DNA from: a virus
Direction: 5' to 3' (one strand)
DNA: 58,873 bases
IMG/VR virus record: IMGVR_UViG_3300047560_003072
Location: 1-58,873 of that record
The position numbers were made by a program, and so were the translations under genes. Under the pieces are notes generated by a model that was not told the origin of the DNA, did not search any database, and saw only the letters and a list, made by a program, of their open reading frames with translations. Of the stretch, positions 45,053 to 52,221 are shown one piece after another. How positions within the stretch are numbered: the first letter of the stretch is position 1; every line of letters begins with the position of its first letter.

Positions 45053-45481
45053 TTAACGGATCCTATTGAGAATGAGTTCAAGAATAACAGGTTCTTGCTT
45101 ATTTATTACAGAGAAAATAATAGTTGCATAAACAGTGTATTCGTCTGGATCAGAAGATACCTGTACGTCAATTATTTGCGCACGTGGTTCATAGTTAGTA
45201 ATAGTCGTGCGTATGTAACTTTCAAGAATTTGATCTGTTGCTGCTGAGCTCAATTCAAACAACAGCGATCTAATATCACTTCCAATTGTGTTTTGAAATA
45301 AACGATCACCACGGTTCGTCAAAAGCAGGTTCTTGATTGAACGCTTGACAGCTTCTTCGTTTGTGTGACGAACAAAATCCTTCTTGATTGGGTGCGTATC
45401 AAGATTAGTAAAGAAGTCGGAAAAGATTTCCGGCTGTTCTTTTAGTGGTGTGTATAAGTCTCGTTTTGTTACGACTGCCAT
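45053..45481 (-). CDS. 25: Baseplate wedge protein gp25
   Basis: This 142-aa protein (T4 gp25 is 132 aa) is the inner wedge element that contacts the sheath and starts contraction. Its layout is family-typical: an N-terminal DLYTPLKEQPEIFSDFFTNL, the VKRSIKNLLLTNRGDRLFQN core containing the conserved L-NRGER-like loop, and a C-terminal VQVSSDPDEYTVYATIIFSV. It abuts gp5 and gp6 without gaps. Confidence 0.95.
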   Translation of the reverse strand: MAVVTKRDLYTPLKEQPEIFSDFFTNLDTHPIKKDFVRHTNEEAVKRSIKNLLLTNRGDRLFQNTIGSDIRSLLFELSSAATDQILESYIRTTITNYEPRAQIIDVQVSSDPDEYTVYATIIFSVINKQEPVILELILNRIR

Positions 45482-46264
45482 TTAACCTCCGATTAGTACG
45501 GTTCCGGAACCTTCAGCAATTGGTTGATTACCTGCATTATCATCATTGGTAACAGCATCACCAACTCTTGCAGCACCTTTTGTGCCTTTGTTGATAATGA
45601 CATTTTTACCATTAATCACGATGTCACCATCAACGTTTAGCGTGTAGTTTCCTTTTACCTGTACTTCGACGTTTCCTTGAATGTAAATTTTCTGATTCTT
45701 TTCAACGATTTCGAAATCGTTGCCAACAATCTTGTTAACACGTTGACCGTTATGATCAATTTCTGTATATGTGCCAGATCGATGATATGTGTGCAGACGT
45801 TCAGCACCAGGTGTATCATCGACCTCAATAACGTGACCGGATTCTGTTTGAGTAACCTTATTGTAGGGGTACTTTGCTTGAAAAGCGGACGGAGGTTCAA
45901 TACCAATTGGCTGTTTATTTATTGACTGACGCCCAGCCGCTAGCGGTGGAATATCGCCGGCTCCTGGAAGTACACCAAATATAACAGGCAAAGTCGTTTC
46001 GTTACCATCCATAAAGAAACCAAACACCGTGGTTCCAACTTGCATACCCGTTGCTGACACACCAACGTGTTTCAAGCTGGAGCTGAAAGGTGGCATTAAA
46101 ACAACTGCCCAAGGCAACGTCTTTGTAGGAGCTTCAACATCATTACCGTGGACATTATAAATGCGTGCGCGCACACGGCCTTGTTTCTCCGGATCATCAC
46201 GATCCTCAACAACACCGATAAACCATCTAAAGCCTTCTTCACCTACACTATTTGTCGTCGCCAT
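45482..46264 (-). CDS. 5: Baseplate spike gp5-like, no lysozyme, PAAR-like tip
   Basis: This 260-aa protein (T4 gp5 is 575 aa) has an N-terminal OB-fold (~12-110: FIGVVEDRDDPEKQGRVRAR, VGTTVFGFFMDGNETTLPVI). A loop region and a triple-beta-helix needle follow (EKNQKIYIQGNVEVQVKGNY, DGDIVINGKNVIIN). The lysozyme domain of T4 gp5 is absent. The last ~30 residues (GAARVGDAVTNDDNAG, ending EGSGTVLIGG) resemble a PAAR motif, the metal-binding tip that in T4 is the separate protein gp5.4. The spike pierces the outer membrane. It lies between the gp27-like hub gene and gp25. Confidence 0.88.
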   Translation of the reverse strand: MATTNSVGEEGFRWFIGVVEDRDDPEKQGRVRARIYNVHGNDVEAPTKTLPWAVVLMPPFSSSLKHVGVSATGMQVGTTVFGFFMDGNETTLPVIFGVLPGAGDIPPLAAGRQSINKQPIGIEPPSAFQAKYPYNKVTQTESGHVIEVDDTPGAERLHTYHRSGTYTEIDHNGQRVNKIVGNDFEIVEKNQKIYIQGNVEVQVKGNYTLNVDGDIVINGKNVIINKGTKGAARVGDAVTNDDNAGNQPIAEGSGTVLIGG

Positions 46265-46265
46265 T

Positions 46266-47510
46266 TTACAATCCTATACTGACACAATCAAAAACAATTT
46301 GATGTTTTGTTTTGGTACTTGGTGTTATCATATGACGGAGACGTGTAACCAGATAGTTACCCGCAGCCATCTTGTCTTCTTTTTTACGATCTGTTGTACC
46401 TGTTGCTGATGGCAGTTCAAGCGTGACCATATCACCAACTTTGAGACCGGAATCACCATGAATCAATACCCGTGTTATGTTTGAATTCATTAGCACAGCG
46501 AACGAATTACGAACAGCAACCATTGTATCAATGAAGTTGTCTGGTCGCAGATCATCTTTTGGAACGAAGAATTGTTTTGGCACACCGGAGCCAAACTTTT
46601 CAATAAAGTCATCAGTGTTTGGTATTTGATTCTTTTTGTCAAACGTCTCCATCTTACTAAAGACATCTTTCAAATTGAAGTTCTCACTTGTGAATGTCTT
46701 ACTTGAAAGATTGAACGTCTTTGTGACAGCCTTGTATACACCTTCAGCAGCTTTTTTGTTTGAGTCTGTCGATGCTATGTTTTGATAATTGAGAATCGTA
46801 CGGTATGCGTTTGCTAATGTTTCGGGTTTGTTTGTTGAGGTATTACGCTGAGCATTGAAAATGCGTGAACCAATTCTCGGCTTTCCCTCTTTGACTAAAC
46901 CTTCAATAGTTTTGAAATTAAACCCGGCTTGGTTTTCAAAAAACACATATGCAGAAGACGGATACTGCTTACTAACCGCACGCGATCTGCACATATCAAT
47001 AGACTGCAGAGGATTCATCTTTGGAAACGCAATAGTCTGAATGCCTTTTGTCTCGTCAATGATTATAGACTTCTTCGAATACAAATACGTGTTGAGAATA
47101 TCAGGCACAACATCACTCAAAACAGTTTCGTATGATTGCTTTACAAGCTGCGATCCATTATACAAATGCTCTTCGCTAACACAACGAAGCATAAAAGTTA
47201 CACCCTTGCCGTTAATATCACGTGCAACGTTTGATACTTCAAACGATCTAAATTTATAAGTTGTTGTTTGTTTGATTCCTGGCGTCACAAACTCAACCGT
47301 AATCTCTTCTTCACCAATAATTGGAAACGACTCGAGCAATCCAATGTTGTCATTGAAGTATATTGCCGCGTAGACTGTAGGCTTTGTAATATCCTCAAAA
47401 ATATCAATACCCATGATCTGATCCATGGGGTTAATGCCTGCTTTGATTGTTTTGTTTGAAAGTTCGACGCGCTTAACAGAGACGTCACCTGGTTCAAATA
47501 TTCTACTCAT
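46266..47510 (-). CDS. 27: Baseplate hub protein gp27-like
   Basis: This is a 414-aa protein; T4 gp27 is 391 aa. gp27 is a trimeric torus that links gp5 spike to the tail tube. MSRIFEPGDVSVKRVELSNK, IMGIDIFEDITKPTVYAAIY, then FEVSNVARDINGKGVTFMLR, SSAYVFFENQAGFNFKTIEG and LVTRLRHMITPSTKTKHQIV are typical of gp27-type hub proteins of marine T4-like phages. It lies directly upstream of gp5, as expected for partners, and overlaps the gp53 gene by ATGA. Confidence 0.85.
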   Translation of the reverse strand: MSRIFEPGDVSVKRVELSNKTIKAGINPMDQIMGIDIFEDITKPTVYAAIYFNDNIGLLESFPIIGEEEITVEFVTPGIKQTTTYKFRSFEVSNVARDINGKGVTFMLRCVSEEHLYNGSQLVKQSYETVLSDVVPDILNTYLYSKKSIIIDETKGIQTIAFPKMNPLQSIDMCRSRAVSKQYPSSAYVFFENQAGFNFKTIEGLVKEGKPRIGSRIFNAQRNTSTNKPETLANAYRTILNYQNIASTDSNKKAAEGVYKAVTKTFNLSSKTFTSENFNLKDVFSKMETFDKKNQIPNTDDFIEKFGSGVPKQFFVPKDDLRPDNFIDTMVAVRNSFAVLMNSNITRVLIHGDSGLKVGDMVTLELPSATGTTDRKKEDKMAAGNYLVTRLRHMITPSTKTKHQIVFDCVSIGL

Positions 47511-48352
47511 GCTGACAACAACTCTTTCATGTCTCTCTCAATCAAGTTAATGTAATTTGAACTCAAGAGACGGATGTGTTTCTTCTTTTCGTTTTCTTCC
47601 GCATCAACATCATAGAACGATACAGGTGTCCAGTAACCAACCTCATCGATCGGTATGCATTGATTCAAAACACTAGCAGATGTAATTGTAGCTGAGATGC
47701 TTGCGTTGTTACCTGCATATGTCAATGAACCAGCACTCCACGTTCCCGTAATGTGTTTCAGCACGACTGTTGAGGAATTTGCAAAAGCAACAGTACCAAA
47801 AACGTTACTACCTTGCTTGACAACTGCTGATGTAGCAGGAATATCTGTAAACGTACCAGACAGAGATACAATTTGATTTGTGTCGGTAATCAAATCCAGT
47901 TCTTTGCGTTGATAATTAATAATCTGCTCGTTGTAACCTAGAATCGGAGCCCAGTACTTTTTCTGACCAATACTTAGCGCATCATATGCAGCAGGTGAAA
48001 TTACTGTCTCATCTTGCTCAAAGTTTACACGATAATATGCAGTCTGTAACTGTGACTCAGCAATCGATCCATACTTTGCTTTCATCATGTCGTTAAACTG
48101 ATTCATATCCTTTGGCCACTCGTGATAGGGATCAGTAATAGAATTGCTGAAATAGATTACCCAATCATACTGCGCATCTTCATAGTAATGTTCAGCAATT
48201 TGATCTGGGCGTTCACCTTCAGCGATAGTGTATGGATAATACACAGCAAGGTTTTTTGATACGCTTTCTTCAAACTTCACCTTTGCGATAATGTTTGTTA
48301 CCGCTGTGTTGGCATATATTAACGATGGAAAGTAATTGAAATAACTTGACAT
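47507..48352 (-). CDS. 53: Baseplate wedge protein gp53
   Basis: This 281-aa protein (T4 gp53 is about 196 aa) completes the wedge and clamps it to the hub. The N-terminal half carries the family's LysM-like region YYPYTIAEGERPDQIAEHYY, EDAQYDWVIYFSNSITDPYH and WPKDMNQFNDMM. The extra C-terminal ~90 residues are beta-rich (VVKQGSNVFGTVAFANSST) and end in a helical IRLLSSNYINLIERDMKELL. Gene order (48-53-27) differs from T4 but keeps the set together. Confidence 0.92.
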   Translation of the reverse strand: MSSYFNYFPSLIYANTAVTNIIAKVKFEESVSKNLAVYYPYTIAEGERPDQIAEHYYEDAQYDWVIYFSNSITDPYHEWPKDMNQFNDMMKAKYGSIAESQLQTAYYRVNFEQDETVISPAAYDALSIGQKKYWAPILGYNEQIINYQRKELDLITDTNQIVSLSGTFTDIPATSAVVKQGSNVFGTVAFANSSTVVLKHITGTWSAGSLTYAGNNASISATITSASVLNQCIPIDEVGYWTPVSFYDVDAEENEKKKHIRLLSSNYINLIERDMKELLSA

Positions 48353-48355
48353 ATG

Positions 48356-49462
48356 TTAGACTTTAGGTGCGCTTTGAGTTTTAGCTTCCGCTGCTTTTGA
48401 AGCAGCAATTGCTGATTTTGCTGCCGACTCGTTGAACGGTTCATCCCCTGCACCAAGATCACGACGAGTGAATGGACTCACCTCAGTGAAGGTCATAGAG
48501 ATTTCTACAACAGTTGGATCGCCTGTTTTGAAAAACGATGGGCCATTTGGTCCATAATTTACCGTGAGACCTTTTAGCACACATCTCTTAATTTTATAAT
48601 CCGGCAATGTACCAGGGCTGAAAGTAATGTCACACAAATCAGGGTATGTAAACAACATATCAGTCCCTGAAGTCATTCCAGGTAACATTCGTGTTTTCAG
48701 TTGCTTAATAATCTGCTTAATTGTTTTCAACTCCGCTTCACTGTGTGGCGCAAAACGATATGAGAACTGATGATCACGTGGAGCAACGTTTTGAAAGAGC
48801 ATAGCAATATACGGGTTGGGTGCAACACCTGCTGCAATACCCGCTAAAGCTGTTGCTGTTTGGCCGCCATTACCGATTCCTGTGAATTCACTTGCAGCTT
48901 TACCAGCCATACCAGCGGCACCTATCAACCCAACACCTATTGTATCTTTTGCATAATCACCAGCGCTTGCAGATTGACCACCAACATGCGCCTGTCTTAA
49001 TCCAGCAAGTACTGTTCCATTCAACGCACCAGCAACAGGACCAAGTGCTGTAGTACTATAATCAATACCAAATTGATCATTCAGATTAGATGGAACAGGA
49101 AGAACAGCTACAAACGTGTGTTTGTCTTTTGGTGTAGAAGTTGCAATACCACGCTCATACGCAACAAAGGAAAACATTGCATAATGACGCATGTTTGCTG
49201 GGTAAATTAAAGCAGAAGCAGGAGGAGAGTTTAGTTTTTTTGTCTGTTCGGGGGATTTTTCACTTCGGCCAGATCCCTTTACCTTTTCCATGTCTTTTGT
49301 TGGAAACGCGCTGGTAATTTTTAATTTGACAGCATTAGCCCCTGACGAAATTGCATCAGATAACTTTCCAAGACCGTTTTGAATTGCAGTCTTTGTGTTT
49401 TCGACAAACACCTTGGCATCAATCGTATTATTCTGACTGTAGGTGCTGTTGATGTCAGGCAT
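48356..49462 (-). CDS. 48: Baseplate tail-tube cap gp48
   Basis: This 368-aa protein matches T4 gp48 in length (364 aa). gp48 sits on the hub and begins tube assembly with gp54. A Gly/Ala-rich central region (~150-215) resembles that of gp48. The C-terminus ILKGLTVNYGPNGPS-type segment (CVLKGLTVNYGPNGPSFFKT) and TVVEISMTFTEVSPFTRRDL fit the tube-like domain shared with gp54 and gp19. It is the first gene of the long minus-strand tail block and diverges from gp4 across 13 bases. The ribosome site is AGGAAA. Confidence 0.85.
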   Translation of the reverse strand: MPDINSTYSQNNTIDAKVFVENTKTAIQNGLGKLSDAISSGANAVKLKITSAFPTKDMEKVKGSGRSEKSPEQTKKLNSPPASALIYPANMRHYAMFSFVAYERGIATSTPKDKHTFVAVLPVPSNLNDQFGIDYSTTALGPVAGALNGTVLAGLRQAHVGGQSASAGDYAKDTIGVGLIGAAGMAGKAASEFTGIGNGGQTATALAGIAAGVAPNPYIAMLFQNVAPRDHQFSYRFAPHSEAELKTIKQIIKQLKTRMLPGMTSGTDMLFTYPDLCDITFSPGTLPDYKIKRCVLKGLTVNYGPNGPSFFKTGDPTVVEISMTFTEVSPFTRRDLGAGDEPFNESAAKSAIAASKAAEAKTQSAPKV

Positions 49463-49469
49463 ATAAATA
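49462..49469 (+). promoter_or_regulatory. T4-type late promoter abutting gp4 start
   Basis: Exact TATAAATA on the plus strand, overlapping the gp48 start codon on the other strand. With T4 geometry transcription would begin at about 49475, one base before the gp4 ATG, giving an almost leaderless message. No ribosome site precedes that ATG. The octamer could also be chance. Confidence 0.45.
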
Positions 49470-49475
49470 TTTCCT

Positions 49476-49916
49476 ATGAGTTATAAAGGGTTCTTTAAAC
49501 CACGCAATCCATCGAAGTACAGAGGCGACCCATCGAATATCGTTTATCGAAGTAGATGGGAGTTAAAGTTTATGGGTTATTTAGACGCACACAAAGACGT
49601 GCAAGAATGGTCAAGTGAGGAGTTTTCTATTCCTTACCGCTCACCAATTGATAACCGCATACACCGATACTTTCCCGACTTCCTTGTGAAAAAGATTAAC
49701 CCACAAGGCGTTCAAGAGACACTTTGCGTGGAAATCAAACCTTTTAAAGAGACAAAACCACCTGTTGTTCAAAAGAAACCGACAAAACAGTATCTTCGTG
49801 AAGTATACACCTGGGGTATAAACAGCGCTAAATGGGAAGCCGCACAAAAATTCTGTGCCGACCGAAAGTGGAAATTTGTTATAATGACGGAAAACGAACT
49901 CGGGATTAAATTCTAA
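49476..49916 (+). CDS. 4: Head completion protein gp4
   Basis: This is a 146-aa protein; T4 gp4 (also gp50/65) is 150 aa. It has the family core VYRSRWELKFMGYLDAHKDV, WSSEEFSIPYRSPIDNRIHR, YFPDFLV, CVEIKPFKE and TWGINSAKWEAAQKFCADRK. This is a TnsA/restriction-endonuclease-like fold, with D (YFPDF) and ExK (VEIK) as likely metal ligands. It acts in head completion before tail joining. First gene of the plus block; no Shine-Dalgarno seen (bases before the ATG read AAATATTTCCT). It shares one base with the next gene (TAATG). Confidence 0.95.
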   Translation: MSYKGFFKPRNPSKYRGDPSNIVYRSRWELKFMGYLDAHKDVQEWSSEEFSIPYRSPIDNRIHRYFPDFLVKKINPQGVQETLCVEIKPFKETKPPVVQKKPTKQYLREVYTWGINSAKWEAAQKFCADRKWKFVIMTENELGIKF

Positions 49917-50506
49917 TGGCCACACAACTATTCACTGAAATTCTTCAAAACGCAGTAGATCCAAAGGCATCTACAACAAATGCTACTATGTGGCTGCGCG
50001 AGCAGGCGCAAAGTGTTCGTAGCGTTAACAATCCTAAATTACTGTTAACCAAACAATCTGATAGGATTGTCACTTCACTAACGGTTGGAAGAATGTATTT
50101 ATTCATGTACGACCCAAAGATGAAGGAAGAACTACCTTACTACGATAAGTTCCCGCTAATCTTTCCGTTTAAGCGTGTGAAGGGCGGATTCTACGGAATC
50201 AATATGCACTATCTGCCCCATATGATGCGCGCAAAGCTAATGGATGCGTTGATGGGTCTTGCAAATAACAAAGCAAACGACGATTCTACAAAGCTTCGTC
50301 TGTCTTATCAAGTGCTAAACGACCTTTCTCGATATCGTTTTTTCAAGCCATGTGTCAAGCACTATCTAAATAGTCACGTCAAATCTCGTTTCCTCTGGGT
50401 CCCCGCTGATCAGTGGAACACTGCATTATTCTTACCGTTGGAGAGATTTGTAGGAGCAACAAAACAACAGGTATGGCAAGATAGCCGCAAAATGGTACAA
50501 AGATAA
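49916..50506 (+). CDS. Conserved T4-like head or tail completion protein (196 aa)
   Basis: This protein has a compact conserved-looking centre, GRMYLFMYDPKMKEELPYYD, KFPLIFPF, GGFYGINMHYLPHMMRAKLM, and a C-terminus FLWVPADQWNTALFLPLERF. I recognise this type from marine T4-like phages next to gp4. T4 has genes 3 (tail completion) and 2 (DNA-end protector) next to 4, and relatives are sometimes labelled as one or the other, so I leave the symbol empty. It overlaps both neighbours by one base, so it is translationally coupled. Confidence 0.65.
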   Translation: MATQLFTEILQNAVDPKASTTNATMWLREQAQSVRSVNNPKLLLTKQSDRIVTSLTVGRMYLFMYDPKMKEELPYYDKFPLIFPFKRVKGGFYGINMHYLPHMMRAKLMDALMGLANNKANDDSTKLRLSYQVLNDLSRYRFFKPCVKHYLNSHVKSRFLWVPADQWNTALFLPLERFVGATKQQVWQDSRKMVQR

Positions 50507-51318
50507 TGTCTTTACTTAACACAGGAATGAACGTACTTGGCACCGTATCGGTGCTAAAGTCGCTTACAGGTAGATCTGCCGCTGGCTCAGGCAAGTTAAA
50601 CAACTTCATCTCAGAGCTGAAGCAGAACTCTGTTGCTCGTACCAACCTTTTCGACGTTGTGATCACACCTCCAAAGATGATGGCAGGCAGCAAAACAGCA
50701 AGCAAGATTTCTCTTTTTGCAGAAGGTGCTCAGCTTCCTGGTATTAACATTCAAACCGATGATGGTATCAAGCGTTTCGGTTATGGTCCCCAAGATAACA
50801 TTCCTCATTCTTCTCAAACAAACGATATCACGTTGAATTTTATCGGTGATGGCAAGGGTGAAATTTATAAGTTCTTCTATAAATGGATGCAAGGGATTGT
50901 TCGTTCAGATTATGAAGTTCCATCGAACAAGACTAGCCCAAACGGTCTTTCTCCTTACGAAGTTGCATTCAAAGAAGAGTATGAAACAACAATTGCCATC
51001 AAAACATATGATGAGCAAGGTGAGACAGTATTTGAATATCAACTAACAAAAGCATTTCCAAAAAATCTACCTGATGTTTCGTTGAATTGGTCCGATAGCG
51101 GAATGATGCAATTCAGTGTTACATTCTGTTTCTTACAATCACGTCTTGTTACTGCAGACTCCGATGTTAAGATATCGAAGAATGGTATCGAGGGTCTCTC
51201 TACTCTGCAGAAAGCTATCAAGGTTGGCACAGCAGTACAAACAATCGCTGCATTGAGACGTCCACGCAGCATCCAGGATGCGTTGGCTTCGTCTACATCT
51301 ATCAAAAATTTATTCTAA
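50506..51318 (+). CDS. 54: Baseplate tail-tube initiator gp54-like
   Basis: This 270-aa protein (T4 gp54 is 320 aa) is a tube-protein paralogue. ARTNLFDVVITPPKMM, ISLFAEGAQLPGINIQTDDG, ITLNFIGDGKGEIYKFFYKW and the YQLTKAFPKNLPDVSLNW segment repeat the layout of gp19 (strand, polar loop, aromatic end). gp54 binds gp48 on the completed baseplate and starts tube polymerisation. An AGGAG ribosome site serves the following gene rather than this one. Its own start overlaps the previous stop by one base. gp48 is on the opposite strand but nearby. Confidence 0.78.
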   Translation: MSLLNTGMNVLGTVSVLKSLTGRSAAGSGKLNNFISELKQNSVARTNLFDVVITPPKMMAGSKTASKISLFAEGAQLPGINIQTDDGIKRFGYGPQDNIPHSSQTNDITLNFIGDGKGEIYKFFYKWMQGIVRSDYEVPSNKTSPNGLSPYEVAFKEEYETTIAIKTYDEQGETVFEYQLTKAFPKNLPDVSLNWSDSGMMQFSVTFCFLQSRLVTADSDVKISKNGIEGLSTLQKAIKVGTAVQTIAALRRPRSIQDALASSTSIKNLF

Positions 51319-51340
51319 TTGAATCGCTAGGAGTTATATT

Positions 51341-52051
51341 ATGGGTCTTCCTGTCATTTCCCATCCAACGTTTTCGTTGATTTTGCCTTCCACTGGCCAA
51401 CAAATCACTTTCCGTCCATTTCTTGTTAAAGAAGAAAAGATACTTCTGATCGCGCAATCGAGTGAAGACAGAACTGACATTGTAAGAGCAATCAAGCAAG
51501 TTATCTCTAACTGCATTATTGAGCCGAAGATGGATGTTAATGATTTCACGACATTTGATCTCGAGTACTTCTTCATTAAGCTTCGCGCAAAGTCCGTACA
51601 AAACGTTGTATCACTTTCATACAAAGACAACGAAGACGGAAAGATATATGACGTCGAAGTCAACCTCGATGAGGTAGAAGTTAAGAAGCCAGAAGGGATC
51701 GAATCGCGAGTGGAGATTACACCTACATCTGGTCTTACTTTAAAATACCCAACAATGCGTCTTATGGACGATGTTGAAGGTCTTGCAAGTGCTGCAGAAT
51801 TCAACTTTGCAATCATGTTAGCTTGCATCGATATGTATTATGATGGTGACAATGTATACAAATTGAGTGATTTTACAAGAGCAGAAGCTACAGAGTTCCT
51901 TGACGATCTCAACATCGAAACATATCAAAAGATTCAGAAGTTTGTCGAGACGATGCCTTCACTTGAGCATGTTATTTCATACACGAATTCCAACGGCAAA
52001 GAAGTAAAGATCACACTAAAGACACTGACTGATTTTTTTACATTGGGCTGA
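51341..52051 (+). CDS. 26: Baseplate hub chaperone gp26-like, frameshift donor
   Basis: This 236-aa protein (T4 gp26 is 208 aa) belongs by appearance to the T4 baseplate protein family (PF12322 type). It has LILPSTGQQITFRPFLVKEE, IKQVISNCIIEPKMDVNDF and TTFDLEYFFIKLRAKSVQNV early, then an acidic helical C-terminus. T4 gp26 helps build the hub and is not a major virion part. A good AGGAG site precedes the ATG. Codons 232-233 (TTT TTT) lie in a run of seven T just before the stop. They form a U-UUU-UUU slippery site followed by a stem, so a fraction of ribosomes should shift to the -1 frame and add 59 residues. It lies directly before the tape-measure region, like lambda G/GT. Confidence 0.88.
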   Translation: MGLPVISHPTFSLILPSTGQQITFRPFLVKEEKILLIAQSSEDRTDIVRAIKQVISNCIIEPKMDVNDFTTFDLEYFFIKLRAKSVQNVVSLSYKDNEDGKIYDVEVNLDEVEVKKPEGIESRVEITPTSGLTLKYPTMRLMDDVEGLASAAEFNFAIMLACIDMYYDGDNVYKLSDFTRAEATEFLDDLNIETYQKIQKFVETMPSLEHVISYTNSNGKEVKITLKTLTDFFTLG

Positions 52052-52102
52052 GCCATAATACCTTGACTAACTACTATACTACGTTGTTTAGTATGGTTCA
52101 GC
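52033..52102 (+). promoter_or_regulatory. -1 programmed ribosomal frameshift signal
   Basis: The slippery heptamer U-UUU-UUU (52033-52039) lies in the correct zero-frame phase, codons TTT TTT at 52034-52039. A 7-base spacer follows. Then 52047-52057 (GCTGAGCCATA) pairs with 52092-52102 (TATGGTTCAGC) as an 11-base-pair stem with one G-U pair and a 34-base loop. The zero-frame stop is 52049-52051, inside the stem. The -1 frame is open to 52218. A pseudoknot is possible but not determined. Confidence 0.85.
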
Positions 52103-52218
52103 ATCATAAATATTCACTGACGGAACTGGAAAACTGTTATCCTTATGAACGTGATTTGTATGTTGATATGCTAAAGGATTACTTAAAACAAGAACAACAA
52201 CGATTAGAAGCGCGATAA
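52033..52218 (+). CDS. Frameshift extension of gp26-like protein (gp51-like part)
   Basis: In the -1 frame there is no stop from the slippery site to TAA at 52216-52218. The added part is YIGLSHNTLTNYYTTLFSMV followed by QHHKYSLTELENCYPYERDL and a charged helix ending RLEAR. The phrase QHHKYSLTELE resembles the C-terminal part of T4-like hub-assembly proteins. The fused product would be 292 aa. The only in-frame ATG (52093) has no ribosome site. The stop lies 3 bases before the next gene's ATG, so shifted ribosomes can restart there. Confidence 0.75.
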   Translation, partial: FFYIGLSHNTLTNYYTTLFSMVQHHKYSLTELENCYPYERDLYVDMLKDYLKQEQQRLEAR

Positions 52219-52221
52219 CGC

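Noticed and set aside
52063-52080. TTGACT and TATACT as a promoter for the tape-measure genes
   Set aside because: The two elements are only 6 bases apart, far from the 16-18 needed; they lie in the loop of the frameshift stem.
52093-52218. Separate small gene from the ATG at 52093 instead of a frameshift
   Set aside because: No ribosome site, and the -1 frame is open all the way back to a perfect slippery site with a stem at the right distance; kept only as a fallback.
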